DNA of 64,000 bases, taken from the NCBI RefSeq assembly GCF_003589595.1, contig NW_020654422.1:15654344-15718343 (forward strand). The letters are read 5' to 3'. How positions within the stretch are numbered: the stretch's first letter is position 1; each line of letters starts with the position of its first letter. Shown piece by piece: positions 54,204-64,000 of this stretch. The DNA is from Hyposmocoma kahamanoa (taxonomy: Eukaryota > Arthropoda > Insecta > Lepidoptera > Cosmopterigidae). Below the pieces are notes generated by a model. The model made no database searches. It was not told where the DNA came from and worked only from the letters and a program-made list of their open reading frames with translations. A program made the translations under genes and the position numbers.

Positions 54204-54380
54204 TTTGTTGTGTTTCTTCTTGATTTATCATTGGTATTTGAAACAGGCCATAATGATCATACAGCCATGTTTGTTATATCAAAACATTTTGTAGTATATT
54301 TTGAAGAAGATCCTGGCCATTTTGCAAATGAATCATTTACAGCGGATTATTTAGACACTTCAGAGGCGCCATCGCCATGA
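54204..54380 (+). other. Orphan open frame, possible exon
   Basis: A 58-codon frame directly follows a splice-acceptor-like TTATGTTCTAG (AG at 54202-54203). It reads FVVFLLDLSLVFETGHNDHT, then FVVYFEEDPGHFANESFTAD and YLDTSEAPSP with TGA at 54378-54380. The residue mix is less lysine/asparagine-biased than the chance frames here. It has no start codon at its head and no family I recognise. It could be a host terminal exon, a TE relic, or chance. Confidence 0.2.
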
Positions 54381-55051
54381 AACCCCACAATATTTTCAAA
54401 AGACATGAAGGACAGAGAATCGCTTTTTGTTTGTTTATTTCGTTGTTATAAAATGTTAAGGGATACAAATAACACAAACAGCAATATTATAATCACATTT
54501 AGTAAATTTAGTAAAAAAATATGAACTTGAATGCTTTATAACATAAAAAGATTTTACACCTATTTGCGCTCTGGCATAAAAACGTGTTTATATAGACCGC
54601 CTCATGAAACATAAAAAAAGTACTTACTTATTATCAGTTGTACATATTTGACAAAAGGAAGAAATTTTACTTTAAAAGAGAGTACCAAAAGGAAAGAGTA
54701 AGAAACCATGTTACAGTAAAAAAACTACCATTTGAATTTACACAAAAGTTGCGTGGCCGTAAATGCTAATCACAGATTGTATTTAAAAAATAAGCGCCGC
54801 AGTTACTATAATTTGTGTGTTTGCCAAGCTTGTAAACTGGTTTCATTCAAATACCTGTCGTTATAAACACAATTTTCATTAATATTCAGCTCCACTCCAA
54901 TATATTACGTGACAGACCAACTTAGTATCCAACAATTTTATCTTGATCTCTGACGGTTGACTTATTAAAATAACCAACCATAAAAACCAACATAACCAGC
55001 CATAAAAAATCCTTTACTAGAAAAACATGGAATCGTAGGATATTAGACAAG
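54381..55051. other. AT-rich non-coding
   Basis: No family match. Confidence 0.4.
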
Positions 55052-55097
55052 TTTATAAAATTGCATGTTTCTAATAGAAAACATGCAATTTTATAAA
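55052..55097. repeat. Hairpin, 19-bp arms, 8-nt spacer
   Basis: TTTATAAAATTGCATGTTT (55052-55070) pairs exactly with 55079-55097. The spacer is CTAATAGA. Confidence 0.9.
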
Positions 55098-55110
55098 TTT
55101 AAAAAGTACT

Positions 55111-55368
55111 TTTTTATATAATATCAAGTGACGGGACAAACAAATCGTGCGCCTGATGGTAAGCTACACGCCTGTCCGTAAAATACACTACACCGTACAC
55201 ATAAATTATTTTTTTTATGATACCAAGTGACGCATAACAGTTGCAGTGCCACTAAGAGCTTTAAAACGCAAGGATCTAAGGGGCACTACCACGTCGCCGT
55301 TACCCTGAGACATAAGTTGCCTAGTCCCATATGCCTATAATTTCACCAGCACACTTACTTACCCTTAT
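55111..55368 (-). repeat. Two S1 fragments in tandem
   Basis: 55111-55181 holds the tail half (ATATCAAGTGACGGGACAAA, GCGCCTGATGGTAAGCTACA, CGCCTGTCCGT). 55205-55368 starts again at the tail (TTTATGATACCAAGTGACGC) and skips to CATAACAGTTGCAGTGCCAC, reaching TTTCACCAGCACACTTACTT. Both antisense. Confidence 0.7.
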
Positions 55369-55481
55369 TGGTTATATATGAAAACAGAAGTAAAATTTGT
55401 TGAAAAGTAAAATAGTTACAGGCATTCAGAAAAAGAAACGGCAATACTGGTAGTTCAGGGGCCCAAATCTGCTAATGTTTA

Positions 55482-56010
55482 ATCGACTTCAAAAAAAAGG
55501 AGGATGTTACGTTCGGCTTCATGTATGTTTTCAGATATCTCCGTCAATTGTGGAAAATTCTTTTTTTGCTTGAAAGGATGCACTCTCGTAGTGGTCCTTT
55601 CGTCACCAAGTCAGAATCTGATGAGGGGTCATCCCATGAAAATCGAAGGAAATCCTCAAATTTTATAGGCATGTCCGTGTATTCACCAATTTCTCCATCA
55701 ATTGAGCACCGATTTTGAAAATTTTTCTTTTGTTTGAAAGAGTATACCTCTCGAGGTGGTCTCTGATGCTGTTCTGGGTTCGTTTCGGCTATCACAAATT
55801 ACTAATTATTTTCCGCAAATAAAAGCCGATTTTTCACTTGACACAATACATGTAATCAATAATCACTGTCACCGTGACAACCAGACAAAAAATGTACGAA
55901 GGAGTCCGTAACAGTCCCACTGTCACCAAGAAATCAGATTTCTGATGAGAGAATCCCATGGAAATTGAAAAAATATATAATATTATGCAAAACTTTTGAG
56001 GTCGGTTTTT
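55482..56010 (+). repeat. Family G copy, near complete
   Basis: AATCGACTTCAAAAAAAAGG at the left and ACTTTTGAGGTCGGTTTTTT at the right are inverted relatives (CGACTTCAAAA / TTTTGAGGTCGG). Between them GAAAATTCTTTTTTTGCTTG, GGATGCACTCTCGTAGTGGT, then a second period with ATTTTGAAAATTTTTC and TTTGAAAGAGTATACCTCTC. A very common type of repeat in Lepidoptera. Non-coding. Confidence 0.65.
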
Positions 56011-56110
56011 TTTTTCAATGAAAAAGTTACAATTATTATAAATCATCTCAGTTGTGTGTCGATAAAGTGTCAAATATATGTCTGTGGTGTCAATGGCAGG
56101 GTTTAGTACG

Positions 56111-56420
56111 TTTGGTATTCTGCTAAAAATTAAGAGTAGTAGCTTGTCAGTGGTTAGCCATCGAGTTGCTATTCAACTGCCATTGCAATTTTTTGGTATT
56201 CTGCTCTTCTATGGCACATCGATGGCGTAATACACTAATATTATATAATTTTAATTTGAAGACTAAATTGCTGATTAAACGAGATACAAATCTAGATATG
56301 TATAGCAATATCAAGGCAACATCGATCGTTAGTAATTGAATGAATGTCTTGACTGCCATTCCATTGACACTCCTTTGAGACTCAACTGCCATTGCAACTA
56401 GATTTTAGCAGAATAACAAA
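56111..56420. mobile_element. MITE with TTTGTTATTCTGCTAAAA ends
   Basis: TTTGGTATTCTGCTAAAA (56111-56128) and TTTTAGCAGAATAACAAA (56403-56420) are complements with one mismatch. TCAACTGCCATTGCAA occurs near both ends in the same orientation, and a third TTTTTGGTATTCTGCTC lies inside at 56190-56206. Non-coding. Confidence 0.65.
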
Positions 56421-56539
56421 TATTATCATAATTGCAACGAAGTCTAAATGGAATTACAATAACCAGTGTGTAGCGAATCGCAGCAGTCGCTACAAATCTC
56501 TTTTGTATATATTTTGTAGTTTCTTTAAGTTTTATATTT

Positions 56540-56945
56540 AAATTCTAAATTTAAATGGGATACTTGGTACTTGATGCAACGGGCTGGTGTCCGCAACTCG
56601 ACGACAAAGCGCCTATTTTGCATGTGGTGGGTGCAGGGTCCTACTCGTGCCACCCAAGCTCCTCCATTGATCTCAGCAACCTCCTCGGTTTGCTGAAAAT
56701 TTCCGGGAGCGACCTCGGCACTCCAAGGTACTTTGCCCTGTAGCTGGCCACGCCGGAGCATTGTAGTAGGATGTGCGCGGCCGTTTCCTCCCCCTCCATG
56801 CAGGCTCTGCATAGAGGGCTGTCCGTGATACCTAAATTAAAAAGGTGTTCATTGTATAGACCATGACCCGTTAGGGCGGCAGTTAGAGTGCGTAGCTCTT
56901 GCTTTTTAAGTTTGATTAATTTTCGAGATAGACTAGCCTTGAGAG
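56540..56945 (-). pseudogene. LINE ORF2 C-terminal zinc-knuckle region and 3' UTR
   Basis: Minus strand from 56940: SRKLIKLKKQELRTLTAALT, GHGLYNEHLFNLGITDSPLC, RACMEGEETAAHILLQCSGV, then YRAKYLGVPRSLPEIFSKPR and LRSMEELGW. The C..C...H....C pattern (CRACMEGEETAAHILLQC) is the knuckle that ends LINE ORF2s after an RNase H-type domain. The frame is open for about 105 codons to the stop near 56655. The 3' UTR with GCGGACACCAGCCCGTTGCA ends about 56540. No RT part is present. Confidence 0.7.
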
Positions 56946-57904
56946 TTTAAATGTGATTGTTTTTTGCGCATTTTCTTGACTTTTTTTTTGTTTGCTGTTT
57001 TGCTTTGATAGCTACGTGTTTTCCAATAAATTATTAAAAGCTGTAAGTACATTTGCTTGGCCTTGCTCACTCGTTGTTAGCCCCCACCTTTTAACCCATT
57101 GATACAGTCCGCTACACAGTGGAATTGGGCCCAATGTTAATGGCATTATACATCCTATATATCCTCTGTTCACTGATTTTAATTAATGTTTCTGGTGTTC
57201 GAGTCTAATATCCTAATACCTAAAAGCGGGGATGTTTCGTTCGAGGCCATTTTAGAGTAGATATACTATAGTGCTTAATCACGGTAATATGTTAATTTAA
57301 TAACGAAATTAATTTCATCAAGAGAATAATAGCATTTAACGATACCGTTTCGACGTACCTACCTTCTTTTAAAATATTAATTTCGTCAACGGCCATTATA
57401 AAGTTTATGACGGCGTTCAATATATTGCTTAATTAATTTCGAAAGGTACCTAATACGAGTGTAATAACTCTAAATTATAACTTGGCTGTCTAGGTGATGA
57501 ATTTATGTCCGCAGCATAGAGGCTTAGTTTCATAAGCGTGAGGCAAAATTAGAGGGAACTCGTATTTATCACCGCAGCATGAGCCCGCAGATTGCCTCAC
57601 GTAATTTCTTATTCTTTAATGAAATTTTACATCAGTTACGCACACGTACTTGTTCGGCTAGCATGTCTATAGATTCTTGCTGATCATTATTGATAATCAG
57701 CAGTAGGTCGAGACTGAGCTGTAGGAGTTCTTAAAGTTTTGAAAAAATTGTGCTAATTATGGCTTCAATAAAATCTCAAGAACATGCTGAAAAAGAATTT
57801 TTATGAAGGTTCATGTAGTAGATCGAATCTAAGCTGCAGGAATTGATGGAGATTTAAAAATGTTATTGATAATTAAGGCATCAATAAACTCACAAGAGCA
57901 TTTT
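56946..57904. other. No recognisable feature
   Basis: Non-coding. Two related short blocks occur at 57680-57830 and 57830-57900 (TCAATAAAATCTCAAGAACA and TCAATAAACTCACAAGAGCA), a loose local duplication of about 110-120 bp. Confidence 0.35.
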
Positions 57905-58203
57905 CTTATAATACCTACCAAGTGACAGGACGAACAAGTCGTTTGCCTAGTGGTAAGCGACAAGGCAGTCCATAACAGTTGCAGTGCCACTCAGAGCTCC
58001 AAAACACAAAAATCGTAGGGGCACTGCCTCTGCACCCGTCACCATGAGACATAAGTTGACAAGCGCGATGTTTCATCAACATCTTTAAAAACCGGAACGC
58101 AGTGATGCTCACATTACTGATTGGCGGCAGAAATAGTTAAGGTGGCAGTAAGTGTACAGGGAAGTCACTGCCCGAACTCTTGCACAAGGAGCTCTACTGC
58201 TAA
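57905..58203 (-). repeat. S1 copy, near full-length
   Basis: ACCAAGTGACAGGACGAACA, CATAACAGTTGCAGTGCCAC, ACCATGAGACATAAGTTGAC, GTGATGCTCACATTACTGAT, AAGGAGCTCTACTGCTAAG. Antisense, with a small extra insertion at TGTACAGGGAAGTCACTG. Confidence 0.8.
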
Positions 58204-59338
58204 GAGGGAAAATAAAAAATAAATAAAATTGATTTTTCGATATCTTAATTAACACAAGAGAACTGCTGGCGCAAAGTTAAAATAAGTTGTAGAGGGTTCT
58301 GTCTCTTACTTAGCAAAACAAACGAATATAATTTTTATTACAGTTCCAGATTACGAATCGGCCAAAGGTACCCTTAATTGACGAGTGTATATGAAAGCAT
58401 TAGTTTATATGAAAGCAAGCAAAAGAAGGTCCGTACCAAATGGAAAGCTGTTGTAGCAGCCTATCCGTTAGAAAAAGGGCGCGAAGTGTATGTAAATAAT
58501 AAATATTACTTTTATCTTTTTTAACTTGAATATTTATGAAAAATATGGATGAAACGTTTTGTAGAAGAATGTAAAAACAAGTACCTACTTTGATTCTATT
58601 AACCTGAAACTCGTTGTGGACTTTCCTTAAAAAAAACATTTTGTTTTCTTCAAGAATTCCACTGGTAAGCATGGGCCACCTTTTTAACCCGCCTCTCACC
58701 GCGGGCGGCCACTGCTTCAGCTTTCTTTTAGAGAGTCAGTCTAATTGTAACGTTTTATAGTACAATATACGAAATTGGGGCTTACCCCAAAACATTATAT
58801 GTCACGAAAAACATCCATTGGTCTTTCCTGCCCTAAATAGAGAAGTTATAGTCACACGTAACTGTTTTGTTCCCTCCATCACGAGAAAAATAATAGAAAT
58901 TCAACAATCCAAATTCAAAATTTAACATTCCAAATTCAAAATTGTAAAATTATGCAGCTGCCAGTATTGTTTTGTTTTATTTTTTAAGTCAAAGTTTGTC
59001 TCAAAACATATGAACACACAAGGTATAAGATCACTAACAACAATATGAAATACCAGTGGCAAATGAAGTGAGCAACAGTAATTTGTAAGGTTCTGAATTA
59101 AATTGCCCCCGAATAATGATCCCATCGCCCGGCCCGTGTTAATAAGGCGGAACCGTGGTATATTGTGTTTTTATTTATCCTAATTTCTTGCCTCTCTCAT
59201 AATTTCTTCTTCTTTTGTTGTCTTTCACCTTAATTTCGTTAAAAGGAATTTGTCTTGTATTATGAGCCGTTAATATGCTGCTTTATTAAAATTAACCTAC
59301 ACTTTGAAGAGTTATGTTTGTACTAAAAAAAACAAGCA
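58204..59338. other. No recognisable feature
   Basis: Non-coding. Short frames at 58400-58699 and 58922-59125 are unrecognised. Confidence 0.4.
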
Positions 59339-59580
59339 ACATCTTATAAGAGAAGCGTTTGGCTTCCAAATTTATATGACGAACGGCAATGAGGTGGAAT
59401 TCGCTGCCTGCAGACTCGTTCCCTGAACGGTATAACTTGGGTCTTTTCAAGAGGAGAGTGAAACGACGACGGATCATGCACACCAAAATAATGCCTATTT
59501 TGGTGTGCATGATCCGTCGTCGACTTCATCGTCACTTTCTATCTGGTGAGAAGTCAAATGCGCACTTATTGTTAGTAAAA
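59339..59580 (+). mobile_element. LINE 3' end with an internal fold-back
   Basis: AATTCGCTGCCTGCAGACTC, GTTCCCTGAACGGTATAACT and CTTTTCAAGAGGAGAGTG correspond to the FRTS..WN.LPA..FP..YNL..FKRRV tail. CTTCATCGTCACTTTCTATC matches the CATCATCACTTTCCACC 3' terminus at 36860. The 27-bp fold-back at 59464-59522 interrupts the alignment with 36820-36860. Confidence 0.6.
59464..59522. repeat. Perfect hairpin, 27-bp arms, 5-nt spacer
   Basis: Arms 59464-59490 and 59496-59522 are exact complements around ATGCC. The related LINE at about 36828-36860 has only the right arm, so the left arm is the added inverted copy. Confidence 0.9.
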
Positions 59581-59697
59581 AGAATAAATATGATATTATC
59601 TGTCCATGTAGCAAAATGTCCTATAACTATACGAGTACAATATTTAACGTACCTACTTACTTTCCCTCAGTGTCGGATAGCCTGTATTTTATTTTTA

Positions 59698-59850
59698 ACC
59701 GACTTCAAAAAAAGAAGAGGCTCTCAATTCGACTGTATCTTTTTTTTGTTCGTATGATTGATGATTCCGGTTTTGCGCAATTTCCGGTAACCGATTTCAA
59801 TAAAACTTTGCGAATAGATGTAATTCTTCGAACTATTGAGGTCGGATTTT
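59698..59850 (+). repeat. Family G copy, short
   Basis: ACCGACTTCAAAAAAAGAAG, AGGCTCTCAATTCGACTGTA, GCAATTTCCGGTAACCGATT and ACTATTGAGGTCGGATTTTT. Both inverted ends kept, interior reduced. Confidence 0.6.
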
Positions 59851-60063
59851 TAGTACTCTGTACTGAAATTTTTATTATTAAATTACTCTTCTGTGTTGCC
59901 ACTGCAATTTCACGTGCAATAAAGCATATTTCACTCATTCATACAATATTAAAATCAATATCCTTAAAATGAAATATTTTAGTTTAGGCCACAGCAGGAG
60001 CATAAGGAACATTTTTTAAATAAACCAATTTGTCTAAAGCTTTAATATGAAACATTTTTAAAT

Positions 60064-60395
60064 TTGTATTGAATTGATATTCAATATTTTTTTAGTTTAG
60101 TAGTTTGTTATAATTATTAATACGAAAATTAACACTTAGACAAAATTCCTTCGATCCGGCGGATTAGAACCGACGTCTTTTAGCAAACCGTGCCAGACGC
60201 TAAAAACCAAATACAAAGATTCAACAACAAGCACATGGAATAATTCGTGAGGTCTGCTAGTCCGTTCCGATGCTTAGTTGGCATAGCGTCTGGCACGGTT
60301 TGCTAAAAGACGTCGGTTCGAATCCAGCCGGATCGAAGGAATTTTTTCTAAGTGTCCGATCTCGTATTAATAATTTTAATATGAAACATGTTTAA
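60064..60395. mobile_element. Inverted pair of SINE T3 copies
   Basis: 60064-60201 is antisense (tail TTGAATTGATATTCAATATT, body, head ending CGTGCCAGACGC). 60264-60395 is sense (GTTGGCATAGCGTCTGGCAC, GTCGGTTCGAATCCAGCCGG, GATCGAAGGAATTTTTTCTA). About 90 bp of each pairs with the other, with a 62-bp spacer. The sense copy shows an exact B-box core GGTTCGAATCC. Confidence 0.75.
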
Positions 60396-60844
60396 AGTAA
60401 GTATACATTTACAACCTCTTTATAACAATGTATTCACACAGGATTTAAACTAACAATGAGAGAAGATAAACATAACATCAAACTTGCAAAGTTGGAAGAA
60501 ACTGCGGCGCAGGGCTAATTTGCTTGCTGCACTGCATAAATAAAACAACGTGACCATGATAACTTTAACTTTAAAATATTATCAGACGCCCGCAGCACGG
60601 ACATCTCTGTTCCATTTCGTTTGAACTAACTGCCTGAATGTTTTTGTCATTGATAATTGTATCAATGACACAAATAATTCATTATCATTCATAATTATTG
60701 AATTATGATGTTGCTCTAGATTTAGTTAAAGAACCTCATTATTGTTTGACTTTACGCCTCTCAAGCAGAGGCCGTTGGTTCGAAGAAGGAAGAAGAACAA
60801 CCCTCGGAAAACGTGAGAAGTACCCAACCCGTACTGGACTATAG
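60396..60844. other. No recognisable feature
   Basis: Non-coding, with no family match. Confidence 0.35.
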
Positions 60845-61410
60845 GGTAAACCATAGTTTCCCAAAAGTGGTCCCTACCGCCCTCCAGTGGGCGCTGAAGA
60901 ATCCTAGAGCGGTAGGGGCCTCACGAGTGCGGCGCTGCGGATGACACCGCGCAGCATACCCTGGAGGTGTGCAGCCGGTAGGATGAGCAGCGCCGTACTC
61001 TGACGGGGATAATAGGGCGGGACCTCTGGCTGCCGGCCGTGGTTGCCGCCATGCTCAGTAGCGAGGAGACCTGGGAGGCGGTGGCCTGGGTGGGGTGGAG
61101 TCTCCCTGGGTTCAGAGATATCTATAAAGATTTCCCCCCAGTAAAAAAAGGGCGGTAGGGGCCTCGGAAGCACTTGGGGGGAAGCATTGATGCTATCCAG
61201 GGGGTGCTATCGCATTTGAAAAAAAAGATCTGCGTTATCTATGTAAACTACACTAGATATATGTAATTCTTTTCCTAGTCATTTTTTGTGTTAAGTTAAT
61301 ATAAAAAATAGCTTTTTCTATATATAGCTTTTTTATGTTTCGTGGTGGTAGGAGCTGAAGTTTTTTTATTTGCCTAAGTGGGCGGTGAGCCAAGAAGTTT
61401 GGGAACCCAC
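60845..61410. mobile_element. hAT-like element, copy 2, interrupted
   Basis: Left end ACCATAGTTTCCCAAAAGTG, right end CCAAGAAGTTTGGGAACCC. Interior blocks as at 46985-47325: CTCCAGTGGGCGCTGAAGAA, GGGCGGTAGGGGCCTCGGAA, GTGCTATCGCATTTGAAAAA, CTAAGTGGGCGGTGAGCC. The 14-mer GCGGTAGGGGCCTC occurs at both sides of a foreign GC-rich insert (60909-60922 and 61152-61165). Confidence 0.7.
60923..61151 (+). pseudogene. R1-type LINE ORF2 tail fragment
   Basis: Plus-strand translation of the GC-rich insert gives RDLWLPAVVAAMLSSEETWE and AVAWVGWSLPGF. The block DLSLPAVV.AML.SEE.W.AVA is the conserved C-terminal end of lepidopteran R1-clade LINE ORF2. It is followed by TATAAAGATTTCCCCCCAGT and an A run at about 61143-61149. 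Only about 230 bp was inserted. Confidence 0.5.
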
Positions 61411-63052
61411 GGCCTAAACGGTCGCCTGGGAGGAGACCCGTGCCCCGTTGTGGGGCATAAATAAATGGGTTTATGATTTATGTATTTATTAAAATGCATC
61501 CTTCAGCATACAATTCAAACATGAAAGTCTATTTTACGTGTGACGTGACACAGTGTGATTATGATTTAATGATTTCATTCATCACAGGTAAGTGTATTAT
61601 AATCAGTATGTTTAAATCTATTGACTGTTGTAGTGGTAGTAAGCAGAGAAAAACTTATAAAGAAAATGGTAAAAGTATAAGATAACTTTCCTTGAAGTAT
61701 AGTATCGTTGGACAGTTGATAAAACACTGCGAAATAAAGTATGGATTTACGTTTCTAAACTAAAGTGCTGTATGTGGCTATATTAGGTCGCCGCGTGTAC
61801 AGAGTTATACCGAGAACAAAAAAAAGAGAGTATGAAACCATACAACAGTGGCGTATTAAAAATAGAAGCAGAGAACAAAAAAGTAACAATGAAAAAGTTA
61901 ATATTAGAATAATAATAATAATTGATGATGATGATGATGATGACCGCATTAATGTAACTAAAAATTATTTAAAAAACAAAAATCCGACTGCAAAAACATT
62001 TAAATTGAAATTTAAAAAAATAACTGCCCCCTCACTTCATTAATTTTTTATAGCCTATGGACACTCCCACAATCAAGACAAATCTAACGATACCTCATAT
62101 ATCAAAATCCATCAAGCCATTTAGGCTATACAACGTGAAATAAAAAATTTTAGACATACATCATTGACCTACTAGCTCAGTGAAATACATACACACACTT
62201 GAAAAACATAACCCTCCCGCAGTCGGGTAAAAAGAAAACTGCCTCTTTTCGGCGATAGTTCCCCACGTTGACTCTACGTTGACGTTAAACGAGAGCTTAC
62301 AGCCTGCCTGTGATATACTCAACATTTTTTTATTTATTTTTTTCATAACAATCATTCAAAGTTTAATCAGTTTACTGTTTGGAATGTCAGAGGAAATTGT
62401 TATTTGAACATCAAATCGACATTTCTTGGAATAATTATTGACTTATCGTCGTCGTTTATGTATATAATGACCAGCAAAAACCGAGTACCTACACTGAATT
62501 GTGGAATTTTGTAATTTGGTCGCTTCCAACATGGTATGGTTGTAATGGCACGTTATATGTAGCTGACATCCAAATCAAACAACTAAAATTATCATATACC
62601 TAAGTTACATCTACAAGTTCATTTAGGTATTCACGTATCTACTTAATATAATTTTCTTAGCTAAGTCAACGAATATATGAACATTTGCCGTTTACGTAAG
62701 ATTAACTTCACATAGGTACCTCCATAATAACTTGCGAATAGTATGCGAATCAACAATGAGCAAACCAAAGTTATTTGCAAATAAGTAGTTGTATATTAGT
62801 TTCGAGGGGGTCGCGCCATATTTTCATATTACTCTTGTAGTTTGGGATGGTTCAAATTTACGGAGAACATTGTTCAAAAGTTTCTGCGCTGAAAATTTTT
62901 GTGCCTACCCAGAGCTCGCTAGTTTTGAATTGTTCTAAATATGATAATTCCTTGGGGTTTCTCTTTTCCAAGCCTCTCTTCCTACATCGTACAATAGTCT
63001 CGTGTAGACAAATATACATCTTATGTTATTAAACATTAAATTATAATTTATA
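61411..63052. other. No recognisable gene; (GAT)n tract
   Basis: Non-coding. ATTGATGATGATGATGATGATGA lies at about 61920-61942, inside a 92-codon chance frame. The rest shows no family match. Confidence 0.4.
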
Positions 63053-63262
63053 TTGCCGGCCCTTAGACTTCCCAGTCTATTAGTTTTTTGGAAAAATTTT
63101 GTACGAAGAGCACCGGGACCTCATCCCACCCCTTTAATAATAGACTGTCTGAGAAGCCCAAGTGCCGGCGGCTACCTTGCCCAACGCATTAGCATAGTCA
63201 TACAAAGGGGGAATGCTGCCAGTATCTTGGGCGCCTTGCCGCGGGGAGTCTATTCATATACC
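63053..63262 (+). pseudogene. Retroelement-like fragment
   Basis: A 70-codon frame has SPSAGGYLAQRISIVIQRGN and AASILGALPRG. A YL.QRIS.AIQRGNAAS..GT.P segment is familiar to me from lepidopteran reverse-transcriptase-related repeats. I cannot name the clade, and no RT motif is attached. The sequence is less AT-rich than its surroundings. Confidence 0.4.
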
Positions 63263-63643
63263 TAATTTAATCCTAGTTTTACTTTCTAGTACCTATTCAA
63301 GCTTTTATTACACCTTTCCTGTAATTTGTGATTTGTATCAGTGGTAATAAAAACCTTACGAAATTTGGAATACCATTTATATTTTGTTATAATTATGTAC
63401 GTTTTATTTTCGTAATTATTCCTCCCCTGATCCTTATTGATATATTTTTGCTTTGTTCCGAAGTTCACCTCATTTTTACATAAAAATTACACCCGTTTTA
63501 AAATAAAAATACAAAACAATCGAAAGTACCTACCTTAAACGCTTCGAGAAGCCAGAAAATAAGAAAGAAAGAAGCATGAAAACTCATTAATCTGTTTTTA
63601 CATGTAAGAAAATACAGTGTTTTTCTTACAACGACACTGCTTA

Positions 63644-63783
63644 GGCTGCTAACAGATTGACTGCATGTTTGCAGTTAATGCGTGAAGTCGTAAGCAATTT
63701 CAAGCAGCCGAGACCTCGACTACATGACGTTGATTACTACTTCACGCATTAACTGCAAACATGCAGTCAATCTGTTAGCAGCC
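63644..63783. mobile_element. MITE, 45-bp perfect inverted repeats, TTA target duplication
   Basis: 63644-63688 and 63739-63783 are exact complements starting GGCTGCTAACAGATTGACTG. TTA flanks it at 63641-63643 and 63784-63786. A 3-bp TTA/TAA duplication fits PIF/Harbinger-type mobilisation. The 50-bp centre is non-coding. Confidence 0.85.
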
Positions 63784-64000
63784 TTAATTTTTATTAGGCC
63801 TATCGCCCCCCTCCCTCTAGGGTCGCGCTAATGCGCGGTGATCGTGCTGCTTTTCCCGCCAAAAAGGTACTCACCTTTTTGGTACTCACTAATACTTGGT
63901 GACATGGGGTCAAAACTGAACAATTTTTGTCATCATTTTACCGAGGAAACAAATAGGGTTTACAATAATGCTGTATGCATTTTGAATGTTGATTTTGGGT
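63784..64000. other. No recognisable feature
   Basis: Mixed composition. A small inverted motif AAAAAGGTACTCACCTTTTT lies at about 63861-63880. Confidence 0.4.

Noticed and set aside
61765..62043. Acidic-repeat protein gene
   Set aside because: The Asp run is a (GAT)n microsatellite and the rest is lysine/asparagine-rich chance frame.

Overview
The window reads as intergenic DNA from an insect, most likely a moth or butterfly (Lepidoptera). It is visibly AT-rich. No host protein gene, rRNA or bona fide tRNA can be supported. Almost every recognisable segment is a transposable element (TE): CR1/Jockey-like, RTE-like and R1-like LINE pieces, mariner, and non-autonomous hairpin elements of types common in moth genomes. 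The order-level call is inference from that repeat spectrum.

Family labels used below. S1 is a SINE-like repeat of about 300 bp running from AGTAGCAGTAGAGCTCC to a TATAAAAA tail (about 17 copies). T1, T2 and T3 are SINEs with tRNA-like heads. A is a repeat carrying TTTGTTTGAAAAAACAAAT and AATAGTTTCATTTCC. C is a 0.5 kb block present twice. G starts ACCGACTTCAAAAAAA. M1 and M2 are inverted-repeat elements present twice each.

Layout. 1-6250: a LINE 3' end with a 16-bp target duplication, M1, M2, a full-length but dead mariner (2192-3630), S1, A and T1 copies. 6250-20285: sparse repeats, with minus-strand LINE 3' ends at 8846-9755, 11340-12085, 15229-15645 (RTE) and 19185-19905. 20288-27130: the densest part. 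An RTE scrap, three mariner pieces in consistent order, two LINE fragments and a nearly complete CR1-like LINE (ORF1 esterase-like end, ORF2 endonuclease-RT with one stop) are stacked in what looks like successive nested insertion. 27360-32200: S1 copies, block C, and a DNA transposon with a THAP-like start and 8-bp target duplication (30252-32200), which contains a fold-back element with a 99-bp tandem array. 32667-45060: S1, T2, T3, M2 and C copies and three LINE tails. 45061-64000: several inverted-repeat elements, two hAT-like elements (one hit by an R1-like LINE scrap), G repeats, LINE tails and a MITE with a TTA target duplication.

Nothing here acts as a pathway. The ORFs that are real by descent belong to transposons, and nearly all are broken. 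The CR1-like LINE at 23086-26843 is the youngest-looking coding element. Points of interest are the nested insertions, the fold-back element, and a recurrent class of perfect hairpins with very short spacers, two of which lie inside LINE sequence where the earlier state can be inferred.
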